A DNA stretch of 64,000 nt from Pomphorhynchus laevis (GCA_012934845.2 WNNJ02001415.1:124001-188000), one strand, 5' to 3'; positions 11,385 to 22,130 are shown, counted from the stretch's first letter. Notes: generated by a model not told the origin, from the letters alone. Translations and numbers: made by a program.

Positions 11385-13605
11385 AAGTTATTATTATTAA
11401 TACACAAGACAAAGCCAATAGGCTATTTAGTCTGATCACATAGAAAGATAGACAAAAAAAGATAGAAAAAACGAGGTTAAATTGTTGAAATTATCGTTGA
11501 TCTGACGGGTATGCCATTCGGATAGTTTGCTGATCAGGATATCGTATCCATTCTAATACTTTTCGTTTGAATATATCAATGTCATGGATAGATATTAAAC
11601 AGTCTGGTAACATGTTCCACACGCTAACAGCTCAATGCGAAAGACGATATTTCGAGAGCACCTTCTATGATATTGGGTTTTAAGATGCAAACTGTCCTCG
11701 ATGAAAGGCACGATGATTCAAACTTACACAATTTATTGGGTATCCGTCATAACCTTTAACAATCTTAAACAACGCTACCAAATTTAAATACATTAAACGT
11801 GACCGGATAGAACACATGCCTAGCATTCTTAGTCTCTCCGCATAAGGAAACTGTGCAACTCCTTTACATAATCGAGACCCTCGCCTTAATATATTACCAA
11901 GTGAATTGATTTCCTCTTTAGTGCACGGAAATGATGATTGAATGCTGTACTCAATGTGAGGACGAACCAATGCGTTGTATAGTAGCTTAAAACATTCTAC
12001 TGGCAAATATTTGAAGCAATTCTTCAATAAGTAAAGAACACTTCGCCCTTTCGAACATATTCTGTCTGTGTTCATACGAGTCTTGAGAGAAGACTGAACA
12101 ATTGTGCCAATGTCATGTGTGTGATTTGCTCTATATACAATGTTATCGCCTAACAGGTAATCAGCATGTATGTCACTTCGACCAATACGTAAATGGGCAC
12201 ATTTACCTACATTCATTATTACTCCTGTCCGAATACTCCATTCGTGAATAATTTTTTAATCTTGCTTTAACATAGTAATGTCGCTTTTCGTTGTAATTTC
12301 AGACCAGATTTTAAAATTATCGGCAAAAGCCAAATACGAACAGTGTAGCTGTTTTAACTATGTGTTTAGATAAATGCTGAAAAGTAGTGGACCTAAGACA
12401 GTGCCTTGAGGTGCACCTAATGTAAGTGAACGTGGTGATTATAAGTTCGATTCAATGCGAACACAATAAGAGCGTTGCGTTAAGAATGCGTGGAGCTAAT
12501 TTACAATAATCGGATTTATTTTACAGTACAAAAGCACTTCGATGAGATTTTCATGACGTATACGATCGAAAGCCCTACTAAAGTCAATAAAGACAGTCAA
12601 CTGCTATCCCGTTAGACACGCCATTAACCCACGTCTCCCTAGCACAAAGTAAATTAGTTAAGAACGATCGTCCAACAGTGAATCCATGTTGATATGGGTT
12701 TATCTGATTTGATTGACGCAATTAGTTCACAACATACCTATAGATTATCCGTTCGAAAATTTTACTGACAATACTAGTTAAGCTCAATGGTCTGTAATTT
12801 CCAGGATTGTGCATGGCACCCTTCTTAAAAACCGGAACTACAATTGCGAATTTCCAGTCCGGTGGTATTTCGCATTTATCAATTGACATTTGAAACAGTT
12901 CAGTTAATATCACAGTTAGCATGGATCTTAAAGCTCTAAGCAGAAAGGGATATGTCATCAGGACCAGGAGATGAATTGATCGATAATCGAGCTAGCTCAT
13001 CATAGACAGAAGATTGTGAAACTTTGAAATGTCCCAACGGCAACAAATTGCTTATCTTAATATTATCATTATCGTTACTGGTGGAGTTCATAGCACTAAG
13101 GCTTAATGAATCTGCGAATGTCTCCGAAATATCTGACTGCGAATTAACAGCTGTTCAACACACTTTAAAGACGATATGATAGGTCTTACAAATTTATTTC
13201 TACGAATATATGACCAAAATAACTTTGGATTTGAATTAATGGAATTGATTAGTCGACGTTCATAGATTATGCATTTGCGAGATCTAGCCCAGATACACTG
13301 ATTTCGACACGCATTGTACTTCGATCGAAGTGATGAGTCTAAGCGACATTGTCTGTACAATTTATTACGTCGTCTTATTAGTGTCTTCAATTCGGAGTCA
13401 AACCATGCAGGTTTATTCCGTTTAGATGGCACGATTCGCTTTCTCGGAGCAAAGTGGTCTGATATCACTAATAAGCAGTCACAAATTGACTGCCAACCTT
13501 CACAAACATCTGAACTGAAATTGTCAAATGCAACAGATGTTGCATATGCAACAGATGTTGCATATTCTAAGAGATCAGATTCGTTCACACTAAGTGATTA
13601 AGTGA
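11385..13605 (-). mobile_element. LINE family C, 5'-truncated copy inserted in family E
   Basis: Minus-strand blocks: 13588-13103 encodes the region after the endonuclease (KPAWFDSELKTLIRRRNKLYRQCR, KLFWSYIRRNKF); 12958-12722 the start of the RT (IPPDWKFAIVVPVFKKGAMHNPGNYRPLSLTSIVSKIFERI); 12216-11680 the C-terminal part (RPHIEYSIQSSFPCTKEEINSLGNILRR, RSRLMYLNLVALFK). The palm domain lies between in broken frames. The 3' end has the CAGACTAAATAGCC-type word seen in other LINE C copies and a TTA-repeat tail (on the plus strand) at 11385. The 5' part is missing, and frameshifts plus stops separate the blocks, so it is dead. Confidence 0.8.
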
Positions 13606-13638
13606 TTAAGAAGTGTCTTTCCTACGATATTACGTGCT

Positions 13639-14000
13639 TTCCTACGGCTTCTTGTACATCATGCTCATAGTGGTTGGAATTGCCTTATCTACGATAAGAC
13701 GTGCTACGTGCCAAAGCAGTCAGCCTACATGTAACGAAGCCTTCTATTATCATTGATCAACACTTTCAATGGATATATGTTTTGTAAACCCGGGAAGAAT
13801 TTTAGCTAGATTTTTTAATATCTGGAGAATCTCGTGAGCAAACTTCACAAAGTTGCTGAATCAAGTCTTGATGGTCTTGCACCGCCTGATGTCTTATTTG
13901 CTGCGCGTATTATAGAATCAACGAAGAAATATTTTTTATCAAGAAATAAAGAAGAGTGGACTTGATTTGTTGATGCAATCAAGATTTGATGCTTTTTTTC
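13639..14000 (-). mobile_element. Family E retroelement, copy E-c, upstream part
   Basis: Minus-strand frames near 13740-13640 encode RLTALARSTSYRR and HDVQEAVGK, equivalent to the RLIALDKSPGVRP and DVQLCAG stretch of copy E-b, placing this just upstream of the piece at 10990-11384. The stretch from about 13745 to 14000 is probably its further 5' continuation, because a helical stretch with HQDLIQQLCEVCSRDSPDIKK is readable there, but the match to other copies is not clear to me. Confidence 0.45.
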
Positions 14001-14399
14001 TACGTATATTCATTTTAACTATTACATCCTTTGTTTTTTATTTATGTACATTAATGTAATAATCTTTTGACTATAGTATATGGTTTTTTAATGATCAATA
14101 CAGAGAGGCAAAAAGGCAAATAAATCTCTTACTATTGTTATATTAGAATCTTAGTATTCACTTACAAGTTCACTAAATTACGGTTTTAATTCAAAAATAA
14201 GATTGCATATCCAACTTATAATATATCCCCTTCTTCAGCTGCCCCGTCATTATATTCCGAAGATGTGCCGTTCTGTCCCCGTTTTCGACTACTACTACCC
14301 TTATTATTATATAAAAATTTGATAAATATAAATACTTACAAATATAAATGCTTGAATATAAATACAAAAAAGTTAAAAAGAAAAGTTCTGATTGTTAAA
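14001..14399. other. AT-rich intergenic DNA, nothing recognised
   Basis: No reading frame of note and no repeat that I can pair with another part of the window. A short pyrimidine-rich stretch with CCCCGTTTTCGACTACTACT lies near 14277. It separates the family E piece from family H copy H2. Confidence 0.5.
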
Positions 14400-14429
14400 A
14401 GAAAAGTTCTGATTGAAAAGTTCTGACAG

Positions 14430-15100
14430 ATGACATATTTAAATTTACAAGAAACATATTTTTGCATGAGCATTCATGCATACCATATAATATAAAATAT
14501 AATACATTAAATAATGAAATTTTAAGAATTGCAACAATATGTAATGATATTGGCTTTCTTCAAAATCATTTAAATAATTTAATAGATACATATTTTAAAC
14601 TAGATTACTATAAAAATAACATCAAGCAGAAAATAGTAAAATATATAAATCAACACAATAATATAAAGAATAAATTTAAACTCTTAAGTGGCAAATTTTT
14701 ATGGATGGATAATAAATAATATACTTTGCATTAGAATAAGATACTAGATAGTTATTTCAGAGGAAATACATCATTAGCATGTATTTGGCCCCGCTGCTAT
14801 GTTGGGTAGAGGAGTTAGGGGCCGAAACCTGATAGCATAGCAGTTCCTCCTGATGACCTCTAATTCTTATTCTGATACAACGTCTGTTATTTATTAGTCA
14901 ATTCATAAAAATGACGTTTATTTTAAATTTTATTTTTATTTTTTATTTTTATTTTTATTTTATAACTTGATTTAAATTATAAAAAATCTAAAAACAATTA
15001 TTAATTTTATTATTTAATTATTAAAATTTTGATTTAGCATTATTGTTTTGTTTATTTTATAATTATATAACAATACGTAGACTCAGTTAGCTGATTTAAT
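14430..15100 (+). mobile_element. Family H module, copy H2, with 85-codon conserved reading frame
   Basis: The frame 14462-14719 (first in-frame ATG at 14466) encodes HEHSCIPYNIKYNTLNNEIL and continues through RIATICNDIGFLQNHLNNL and IDTYFKLDYYKNNIKQKIVK. It recurs almost unchanged on the minus strand at 61221-61472. The pattern of an IPYN start, a RIATIC-ND helix, a helix of leucines and a Y-x-NNI ending recalls the thumb region of Penelope-like RTs; this is a tentative call. After the stop come the same conserved self-complementary words as in H1 (about 14757-14875) and an AT-rich tail ending with GTAGACTCAGTTAGCTGATT. No RT palm or GIY-YIG nuclease is present, so this is a 5'-truncated copy or a short non-autonomous unit. 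Confidence 0.6.
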
Positions 15101-15284
15101 TCAATATGAAAAGATAATATGCACAAGATAATATACACGAGATAATATATACAAGAAAGATATCACACAATAATATATACAAGAGAGATATCATACAATT
15201 ACAGCTAATAAAATCAACGAAGCCGTACGTCCAGGGATCGTCCCGGGGTACGCTGTCAACCTTCAACAATATTTTCTGTGTCAT

Positions 15285-15584
15285 AATGAGATTTGATAAA
15301 CCTCCCGATCAAGTATTTTATTGTAATTGTAATGTTTAATCCGCCAAATGTAAATCTTGTTCATGCGTAAAAAATAATCGCACTTGTTTAAACTGCCGTG
15401 CTACAAAATGCGTGAACAGATCCGCAATAATTAAGTCAACTGATACATTACCGCAGGACCATGCCCTTTATTCGTTCAACGTTGACGATTGTGTACCAAT
15501 ACAACCAGTGTCTATAAGTGACGTATATCTCAAGGTTATTCAATAGATACCTCAATCGTTAATATTACCTAAATGCGGAGTTAG
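15285..15584 (+). mobile_element. Family E retroelement, copy E-d, 5' part (cysteine cluster)
   Basis: The plus strand encodes MRFDKPPDQVFYCNC from 15289 and then CKSCSCVKNNRTCLNCRATKCVN (15351-15419), the same C-x2-C-x-C-x6-C-x2-C-x4-C cluster as in copy E-a. VSISDVYLKVI and LILPKCGV follow up to 15584, matching MSVNDIYNQVI and RLPKCAA of E-a. Family E resumes at 19468 after LINE D. The cluster probably binds zinc and perhaps nucleic acid. The 150 bp before the ATG are AT-rich, with degenerate ATAATATACAAGA-type repeats. Confidence 0.65.
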
Positions 15585-15607
15585 CAATCTAAAAAGAGAC
15601 GTGAGAA

Positions 15608-16843
15608 ATGAATGCTAAAACGCTATCGGAGCTTCAAAGCTCTACAACTTTTGGTGATTTTACAATGAAATATGGTAGTAATGAACGATCTGGTTCAATT
15701 CTTTCGTCTACTGGAGACAATTCTAACCAGGTTAGTGATGTTTCGTGTTTATTAAATGCAGATAAGGGGCTGCTACCCCCGATTCCAAAATTAGCTAACC
15801 TGTGCATTATCAATTCAAAAAAACCAATAGAGAAACACAATCTCTTCTCAACATTTTTGCGAAAGTTTGTATCAATTCATCTAAACAGGGTGATGTTCAA
15901 TTCAGTGAAGATTTTAGACAATACTGTAAGAGTTTCCTTCCCGAATGCCTCTTTATTAAAGGAATACAAAGATTATTTTGACAAGCACCTTTTGGACTCT
16001 GGTTCCATAACGTTGAAACCCCTTCAGTGCTCAGTTAAAATATCTAATTTTCCATTGTTTCTAACAGAAGAAGATTTGATAACTCTAAAAAAATGTATGG
16101 CCTCCAATCAGTGAGGCAAGTCCTAGGTAAGGGGGCGACCCCCTCCCAGTGGCTTTTGCAAATACAGATCTTGATTCCGGTCTGCTTCTTTCTAAATCGT
16201 CAGCGAATCCTTTCCTAGGTTTTAACTTAGGATTCACTCTAATTGACGAAGACCGACTCACATTCCCACACTGTAACAAGTGCCATGCCTGGGGCCACTG
16301 GTACTCTACATGCAGCAAGGCCTTGGTATGCGGTGTTTGTGGTGCTGGGGATTGTCAGTATGCTTTAAAAGGGGAAAGATGTCAGGCCTCCTCCTCTTGC
16401 GCTAATTGTGGAGGGGAACATCCGGCCTGGTCAAGGCGCTGCAGAATATTTAAAGAATATAAACAACTGTTTGTTAAGCCTAGAACCCCGATCAACTACG
16501 CCTCTGCTGCTGGTTCACCAGCCGACCGGATGTCAAACGCTGACATCATTCAACTTCTTGATAACCAGAAACGAGTAATTTTTTCGCAATTTCAAACAAT
16601 GATTGGACCTCTGCTATCCTCTTTTGTAGGGACAACAGCTGCCCCCATGCCTAACGAGCTTAAAACCCCCCCCACTCCAAGAAGAGGGGGGCTTCGGCCA
16701 GAACAGTCCCACCCCCCAAGGTGGGGAAGATGATCAAGGATAAGAAGGCTTCTCTGGGAAATGAAGATATTGCCCTGGGGGGTACGACCCGCGACGGGGC
16801 TAGTGGCAGTGAGGGTAACCCTCCTGCACCTAGCTCTGTCTAG
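15608..16843 (+). pseudogene. LINE D ORF1: gag-like RNA-binding protein with CCHC knuckles, interrupted
   Basis: The first block (15608-16114) starts MNAKTLSELQSSTTFGDF and contains an RNA-recognition-like segment (VMFNSVKILDNTVRVSFPNA, then LKPLQCSVKISNFPLFLTEE). The next block (16149-16733) carries three zinc knuckles: CNKCHAWGHWYSTC, CGVCGAGDC and CANCGGEHPAWSRRC. The final block (about 16690-16843) has VPPPKVGKMIKDKKASLGNE and ends before ORF2. Such proteins package LINE RNA. The reading frame shifts three times, and each shift falls at or beside a homopolymer: seven A at 16087-16093, G and C runs at about 16129-16142, and C and G runs at about 16667-16692. Sequencing or assembly error is therefore a real alternative to decay. 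Confidence 0.75.
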
Positions 16844-16875
16844 GTTGGCATCCCCCTTCCAACTAATTTAGCCCA

Positions 16876-19380
16876 ATGGTGAGTAAACCTGAGCCTTTTT
16901 CACTGAATATTCTTCAGTGGAATTCGGGAGGTGCTTCTGCCCTTAGACTTTTATCTGGTAGAGACGCAGATGTTATAGTCCTCCAGGAGACGCGGTCTAT
17001 CCGTCTCCCCCAGGACATTACTCGATTTATCCCAAAGCAAATTTGTTCCCACTATACTCCGTACATAACCCCACCTCACTCCTCTTCATCTCAAGGACTC
17101 TTGACCCTAGTTAAATGCTCTTTAAGGTCCTCCCTCCTGCTAAATTACTCTTGTCCTGCCCTGTCTTGTCTAGTAGTTTCACTCGTTAAGAACGGTAAAC
17201 GCCTCAGTCTAGCCAACGTCTACATTCGTCCAGGAGAGATTCACAAGAACCGTGACCTTCTGGATGGTATTATCGATAGCGGCTATGACATTGTACTAGG
17301 TGACTTCAACGACAGAACTGGTCGTTGGATTAATGCTGCTCTCCGCAGAGCCAGGAACGGTTATCTTATTCACAAACCACCGTCCCCTACATTTCATTGC
17401 ACATCAACGAATTCACTCCTCGACTTATTACTGCTCCACGAGAGATGGTTGTTAAAACCCTTCTGCACGGAGCAGTCGCGACAGCATCTGTCCACATCTC
17501 ATGATCTAATTCGCTGGCGGATAGAGGAGGATACGCTGCTTCGGAGAAGATTCCACTTTGACCCGATCAGAGTGGCTTTCTTCCAAGCTGCTATCCAACG
17601 CTTCCCCCGAATTGGTAATGAGAATTTAACCGAATTTAATTCCTACCTCTCTTCGCAAGCTACCGCATTGCTTTCGACAACCTATAAAGGTCGCATTTTC
17701 AATCCCACTCCGACGAAACTCAAGGTTCTAGCAAAACTACTGAACCTCCCTAATCTCTCTTCTTCCGCCAGACAGACTCTCTCGAATGAATACTGGCGCA
17801 TCAGATATTGGTTCCAGCTGAGTAGGGATAGGGCGAGCATTGCTCGTCTTAACCCTTCTCAGTCTTCCTTTTGGAAGATTTTCAAGAAGGAGAAGTTTGC
17901 TTGTTGGAGGGATAGGGCCTTGGGTTGGATCGGTAGAATTGGCCTTGATAAAGTTTTAGAAGAGTCACTTGCCTTACACAACTATGGAGCCACTCAATCT
18001 CCGCAACCAATCCCGCCTTGGGGAGACTTCAGGAGTAGAGACTTATCTGTCACAGATATTCTCAACGCCTGGGGGCCTCTTCCAAGCACCTCCAAAACCG
18101 TCGCTCCACTCTCTTCTCGTGTCTGTCAGCTTTTGACAACCGATCAAAGAAGGGAGGTGGCCATCACAATGCTATTAGCCACCCCATCTGATGTGGCCGG
18201 CATCAACATTAGCAAGAGAATTTTTATTCCAAAAAAGTTTCCGGTCTCTTGTCCTAAAGACCTGCGGCCCATTTCGATTCAAAATTCCCTCGTATCGATC
18301 TACGAAAAAGCGCTTGCGCGTAGAATCCGCGATCATCTGATTAGGCGAAATTTAATCCCACCTGGTTTCCATGGGTTTGTCAAAGGTCGCTCGGTTCATT
18401 CAGCAGTTGGTGAAGTGCATCGGTTTTGTCAGGAGAACAGTCATCAGCTAGCTGTGGCAGTTTTCCTTGATTTTTCCGCTGCATTTGACCGCATCTCCAT
18501 TCCCTTTGTTATCTCTTCTCTCAGGTCCCTCGGGTTGCCTGCGAGAATTGTTAACAGGGTGGAGATACTGCTGTACACCAAGCGATTTTATTATGATGAC
18601 GACCCTGATGCGCGTCAGTTCTACCCTATTACGGGTGTGCCTCAAGGTTCACCACTTTCTCCAATCTTATATCTTGCTGTCTCAATTATTCTATTTAAAA
18701 TATTTAAACGTGAACAACGTCTAGTGGTGTACGCTGATGACACCACATCCCTGTTCACTGGACGCAGGTGCAAAGACGTAGTCTTGGACATCAGCCGCTT
18801 CTTTTTAAGATTAAAAGACCAGTTGCCTAGATCCAACCTTGTTCTAAACTCCGCTAAATCGCAGGTGGTTGTCTTTCATGGCTCCCCTGCAACCAAGAAA
18901 AAACTTAAGAGACTAGCACTCTCTACGCTCTCCTCCATATTTGCATCCGAACCACTCCCTGTCTTCACAAGTCGAGTAAAATACCTGGGGTTCACCGTTT
19001 CGGTGAACTGGTCGGCGAAAGCCGACCTGGATAGACTCAAACGTATCCTGAAGAAAGCTAGGTGGGCTCTGAAACGGGCCCAGCATCTGTCGTTGAATGG
19101 GAAAACCCAGGTGCGCCTTTGGGGTACCTGGGCTATCTCGGGATTAGTCTTCTTCTCAAGAGGACGTCCCCCAGAGCAAAGGCTAAGGTTTCTTAAGCTC
19201 CTCGTCTCTCGTTTACCCAACATCGTCCGCACCGATTGGATTCTTCGGGGGGGGGTGAAAGACCCCGGGTGGTTCAATCGGAAAGCGGCGTGCTGGATTG
19301 GTTGGGGGCTCAGATCCCCATTGATTTGTGGCCTTAATAGGAAGAAGATAAAGAAATTGTTGACCTATTTTTTCTGTTGA
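16876..19380 (+). CDS. LINE D ORF2: endonuclease-reverse transcriptase, 834 residues, uninterrupted
   Basis: The protein begins MVSKPEPFSLNILQWNSGGA. An apurinic-type endonuclease follows (about 1-220) with QWNS, LQETRS, VLGDFNDRTGRW and a closing STSHDLIRW motif. The RT domain (about 430-720) has LRPISIQNSLVSIYEKALARR, FHGFVKGRSVHSAV, VFLDFSAAFDRIS, GVPQGSPLSPILY and VYADDTTSL with its catalytic aspartates, then VKYLGFTV. The C-terminus ends GLNRKKIKKLLTYFFC without an RNase H region. The enzyme would nick target DNA and copy its own RNA there. Being open for 834 codons in a window full of broken copies is notable. The ATG at 16876 lies 33 bp after the ORF1 stop. Confidence 0.9.
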   Translation: MVSKPEPFSLNILQWNSGGASALRLLSGRDADVIVLQETRSIRLPQDITRFIPKQICSHYTPYITPPHSSSSQGLLTLVKCSLRSSLLLNYSCPALSCLVVSLVKNGKRLSLANVYIRPGEIHKNRDLLDGIIDSGYDIVLGDFNDRTGRWINAALRRARNGYLIHKPPSPTFHCTSTNSLLDLLLLHERWLLKPFCTEQSRQHLSTSHDLIRWRIEEDTLLRRRFHFDPIRVAFFQAAIQRFPRIGNENLTEFNSYLSSQATALLSTTYKGRIFNPTPTKLKVLAKLLNLPNLSSSARQTLSNEYWRIRYWFQLSRDRASIARLNPSQSSFWKIFKKEKFACWRDRALGWIGRIGLDKVLEESLALHNYGATQSPQPIPPWGDFRSRDLSVTDILNAWGPLPSTSKTVAPLSSRVCQLLTTDQRREVAITMLLATPSDVAGINISKRIFIPKKFPVSCPKDLRPISIQNSLVSIYEKALARRIRDHLIRRNLIPPGFHGFVKGRSVHSAVGEVHRFCQENSHQLAVAVFLDFSAAFDRISIPFVISSLRSLGLPARIVNRVEILLYTKRFYYDDDPDARQFYPITGVPQGSPLSPILYLAVSIILFKIFKREQRLVVYADDTTSLFTGRRCKDVVLDISRFFLRLKDQLPRSNLVLNSAKSQVVVFHGSPATKKKLKRLALSTLSSIFASEPLPVFTSRVKYLGFTVSVNWSAKADLDRLKRILKKARWALKRAQHLSLNGKTQVRLWGTWAISGLVFFSRGRPPEQRLRFLKLLVSRLPNIVRTDWILRGGVKDPGWFNRKAACWIGWGLRSPLICGLNRKKIKKLLTYFFC

Positions 19381-19467
19381 CTGACTGTTTATTTTTTAAC
19401 GGACTTCTTGTTAAACGACACTTCCATTTATGTATTTTTATTAATAAAGTCTTATTATTATAGTTAG

Positions 19468-20700
19468 TGGAGCGGCCGTCGATATAATTTAGGTTTATAT
19501 GAAAATATCATTTACAATAAAAATAAAACTAACGCGCTTGAAAAAGCAGTCATTTTTTCTAGGTGTGCTTTTCAACGGCCGAAATCTATGAAGATGCCAA
19601 TAATTCGCAAGCTGCTCGAGCAACGAGTGAGTCAGTTAAATGTAACTTGAATTCTCGAGCTCTACAATGAGGCACGTATTTTACAAGATCGTGCATCATG
19701 ATGCATTAATTCACACGAAAAGAACAATTTTACATGGACTCGTAAGTATCGACATTGACAATGGATAGAGTTGGCGCCGCCTCATCTATACTCGATCAGC
19801 AATCCAGTAACGGGATAATATCTCCATCTTTGATTGTGAATGAGTCAAATATTAGTTCGATTTTTTAATTTTTGAATCCAGAGGGCTGTCTAATAAGACT
19901 CAAGCAATCATATGGAAAAGACAGTTAATGCGAAGTATCATCATATATCCCTTTATCTTTAATTGAATAAAGACGCCATTATTCGCGCTGCAAAGAATAC
20001 AAGCGGTGGTGATGGATCTTCGGGCTTAGATGCCTTCATCTAGCGACGAATGCTGAACGTATTTCTTTAAATATCCGACTCGGCTTGCTAGTGTCGTAGT
20101 TGATTTTGCCATTTTATTGACCACACAAAAATGGAGGCCAGAATCTCTTGACGCGTTTCGCGCAAGTAGACTAGTTGCATTATTAAACAAGTCTAATGAT
20201 TTGATATTAATTGGAATTTGTGATGTGTCACGGAGAATTATTTGCTGAGCAATTTTTACAAGTATTAAGGACGACATTCAAGATGTAGCAGGTATCGCAG
20301 AATTATGTGCTTCGAAACGGTGTGGTTCGAAATTCACTGTTCATTCACTTCGAAAGTCTTTTAGAGCGAGTTCTGAAAATGAATTGCTAGCAGTAGACCG
20401 TAATGCTCAAGAAAATTAAATTCACTTCCCCAACCTTCTCGCAAATAATCCAAAACATTTATTCCGCGAACAGCGATCCATTATCAATGGCCGCATTTCA
20501 ATGGCAACTCTCCCTATAATAAATATAATTGAATCGTTCAACGTTAGGATACATATGACGCTAATATTGTTGGTAGTCCGAATGATCTAGAGCATATTTG
20601 GAATTTGCTAACGGAAATTGGACCTTTAACAATAGAAACAATTATTAATTTAAAGTGGCAAATACGTGCTAGCTGCACGCTGACAAGTCCACTAAGAAAC
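19468..20700 (+). mobile_element. Family E retroelement, copy E-d, continuation after LINE D (pre-RT and RT)
   Basis: Plus-strand frames encode, in order, a pre-RT stretch (VGAASSILDQQSSNGIISPS near 19762), DAIIRAAKNTSGGDGSSGLDA (about 19970-20030), LDAFRASRLVALLNKSNDLI and ICDVSRRIIC (about 20150-20240), and DVQ-AGIAELCASKRCGSKFTVHSLRKSF (about 20270-20360). Near 20555 comes DANIVGSPNDLEHIWNLLTEIGPL. These match copy E-b in the same order (SGVDA, RLIALDKSPGVRP, VQLCAGQRSG, YADD-VGSLEEAFHFFE). The copy is heavily broken and loses its nuclease end near 20700, where a LINE B fragment follows. Confidence 0.65.
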
Positions 20701-20719
20701 AAAACACACAGCAAAAGTC

Positions 20720-21340
20720 ATACAGATAAATTTGTTAAATTGTTTAACAAATTAGGATTTGGCGTTTGAAGAACGGCATTGAAGTTGAGTGGCGTATATG
20801 AATGGGCAGATGATTCCACGAGAAAGGAGCAGCAACAAGGAAGGAGCGGATGGCAAAAGAGGTAGAGTAGTTTGGGACATGTAAAAGAAAGGAATTAAGG
20901 ACGCAAATAAGAGTAATCAGGGCGAGAATTGTCGAGAAAAGGAAGGTTGAGAAATGAAAGAGTATAAAAAGTTGCAAGGCGGAAAGCAATGATAAGAAGA
21001 ATTTGAACACGACAATAAATGGTAGGCAAATCGAGATAAGCAAGATGGTGAGATGCATGATTAAAACGACGAAGATGGAAGAGAATTCGGGCGGCTCCGT
21101 TTACGATGCGGTGTAGTGGAATAAGAGTGGATTTAGATGAGTTGGAAAATATACTAAGACAGTAATCAAGTCTTGAGATAAGGAGAGAAGATATGAGAAT
21201 CATACCAGAAGGGAAATCGATCAATATACGAATTTGACGGATGTTGCGGAGAATCAAGGTAGATTAGCGTATTTTATCTCTAACGAAAGGTTTAAGTAAA
21301 AGTCGGTTGTCGAAATGGAAACCTAAGAATTCCTTACATG
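20720..21340 (-). mobile_element. LINE family B, 3' fragment (RT C-terminus)
   Basis: Minus-strand frames 21257-20744 encode ILRNIRQIRILIDFPSGMIL, LISRLDYCLSIF, STLIPLHRIVNGAARILFHL, LDLPTIYCRVQ and NSLLLHVPNYSTSF followed by WNHLPIHIRHSTSMPFFKRQ. The same C-terminus is found at 35.0-35.5 kb on the plus strand. Only the last part of ORF2 is present, with a frameshift between two overlapping blocks near 21000. It is a dead 5'-truncated fragment. Confidence 0.8.
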
Positions 21341-22130
21341 GATATGATGTAAATACTAGGAAGACAAAATTATTATTGCATAACCTTTCGTACGATAAAA
21401 ACCTCGATTTTAATGGAATAAAATGCACTAGCGATGGAATAGATGTGCTTAGTCACCTATTGGTTCTAAGTACTTTTTGAATGAGCGGATTGATCAAAAA
21501 TTATGTGCTTGGACAACATGTAGATCTCCTTTGAACGTTAGCGAATATAGATCTTCATATAGCGTATACTGGATTTACACATTCCTTGCAATGGAAACGG
21601 ACTCATTTTTTGAGAACTACTCCGTTGTCCTTCGTAAAATACAATTTTATATATAACCGTACTTACAAGATCGGTATAAATGGAACCTAAGTAAATTGAA
21701 GCCGGTAAAAATGCATATTTATTTAGAATGCTTACAAGACGATGTCGATAAAGTTGCCTGTTGTGTGTAAATCGTCTAGACATAAGCATTCAGAAGTATG
21801 CTAATCTTCGTATTAAAGATTAAAGTATTTTTCAGTCTTCTTAACATTTTAGAGATAAATATATTAAACTCGTGGAACATTTTAAGGACCTCGGAGTTTT
21901 GAATATTCCATCACTGTGGGCATGTGAAATATGTGTTGAAGAATATCGTCTATTGCGTTGGCGTCTATAATGTTTCATAGAAAATTTGGTTTATTTCTTC
22001 GGATAGTTTGTTAAACCATATTAGTTATGTCATGGTTGTTCGTTGAATATGAGTTCATTTAAATTGTTTCTCATATGAAAATAATGTATACGATACATAT
22101 TCATCGATATCCGCTATTTCACTTAACAAT
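21341..22130. other. Decayed DNA with a repeat shared with 25.8 kb
   Basis: I recognise no intact gene. A plus-strand frame near 21348-21460 reads DVNTRKTKLLLHNLSYDKNL and resembles the post-YADD region of a LINE RT, so this may be old LINE remains. The block 21968-22085 (starting TTTCATAGAAAATTTGGTTT) recurs with scattered changes at 25816-25932, in the same orientation on the far side of the LINE G copy. Confidence 0.5.

Larger units (their letters stand above)
15585..19461 (+). mobile_element. LINE family D (Jockey/I-like), full-length insertion with 6-bp target site duplication
   Basis: This 3.9-kb unit has ORF1 (15608-16843), ORF2 (16876-19380) and a short 3' UTR ending in TATTAATAAAGTCTTATTAT. 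It is flanked by AGTTAG at 15579-15584 and 19462-19467, and family E coding sequence resumes at the right junction, so the ends are well placed. The 5' UTR is only about 23 bp. ORF1 has CCHC knuckles and ORF2 has an endonuclease and RT but no visible RNase H domain. Its base composition is visibly richer in G and C than its surroundings. The intact ORF2 points to a recent insertion, although ORF1 is interrupted. Confidence 0.85.
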
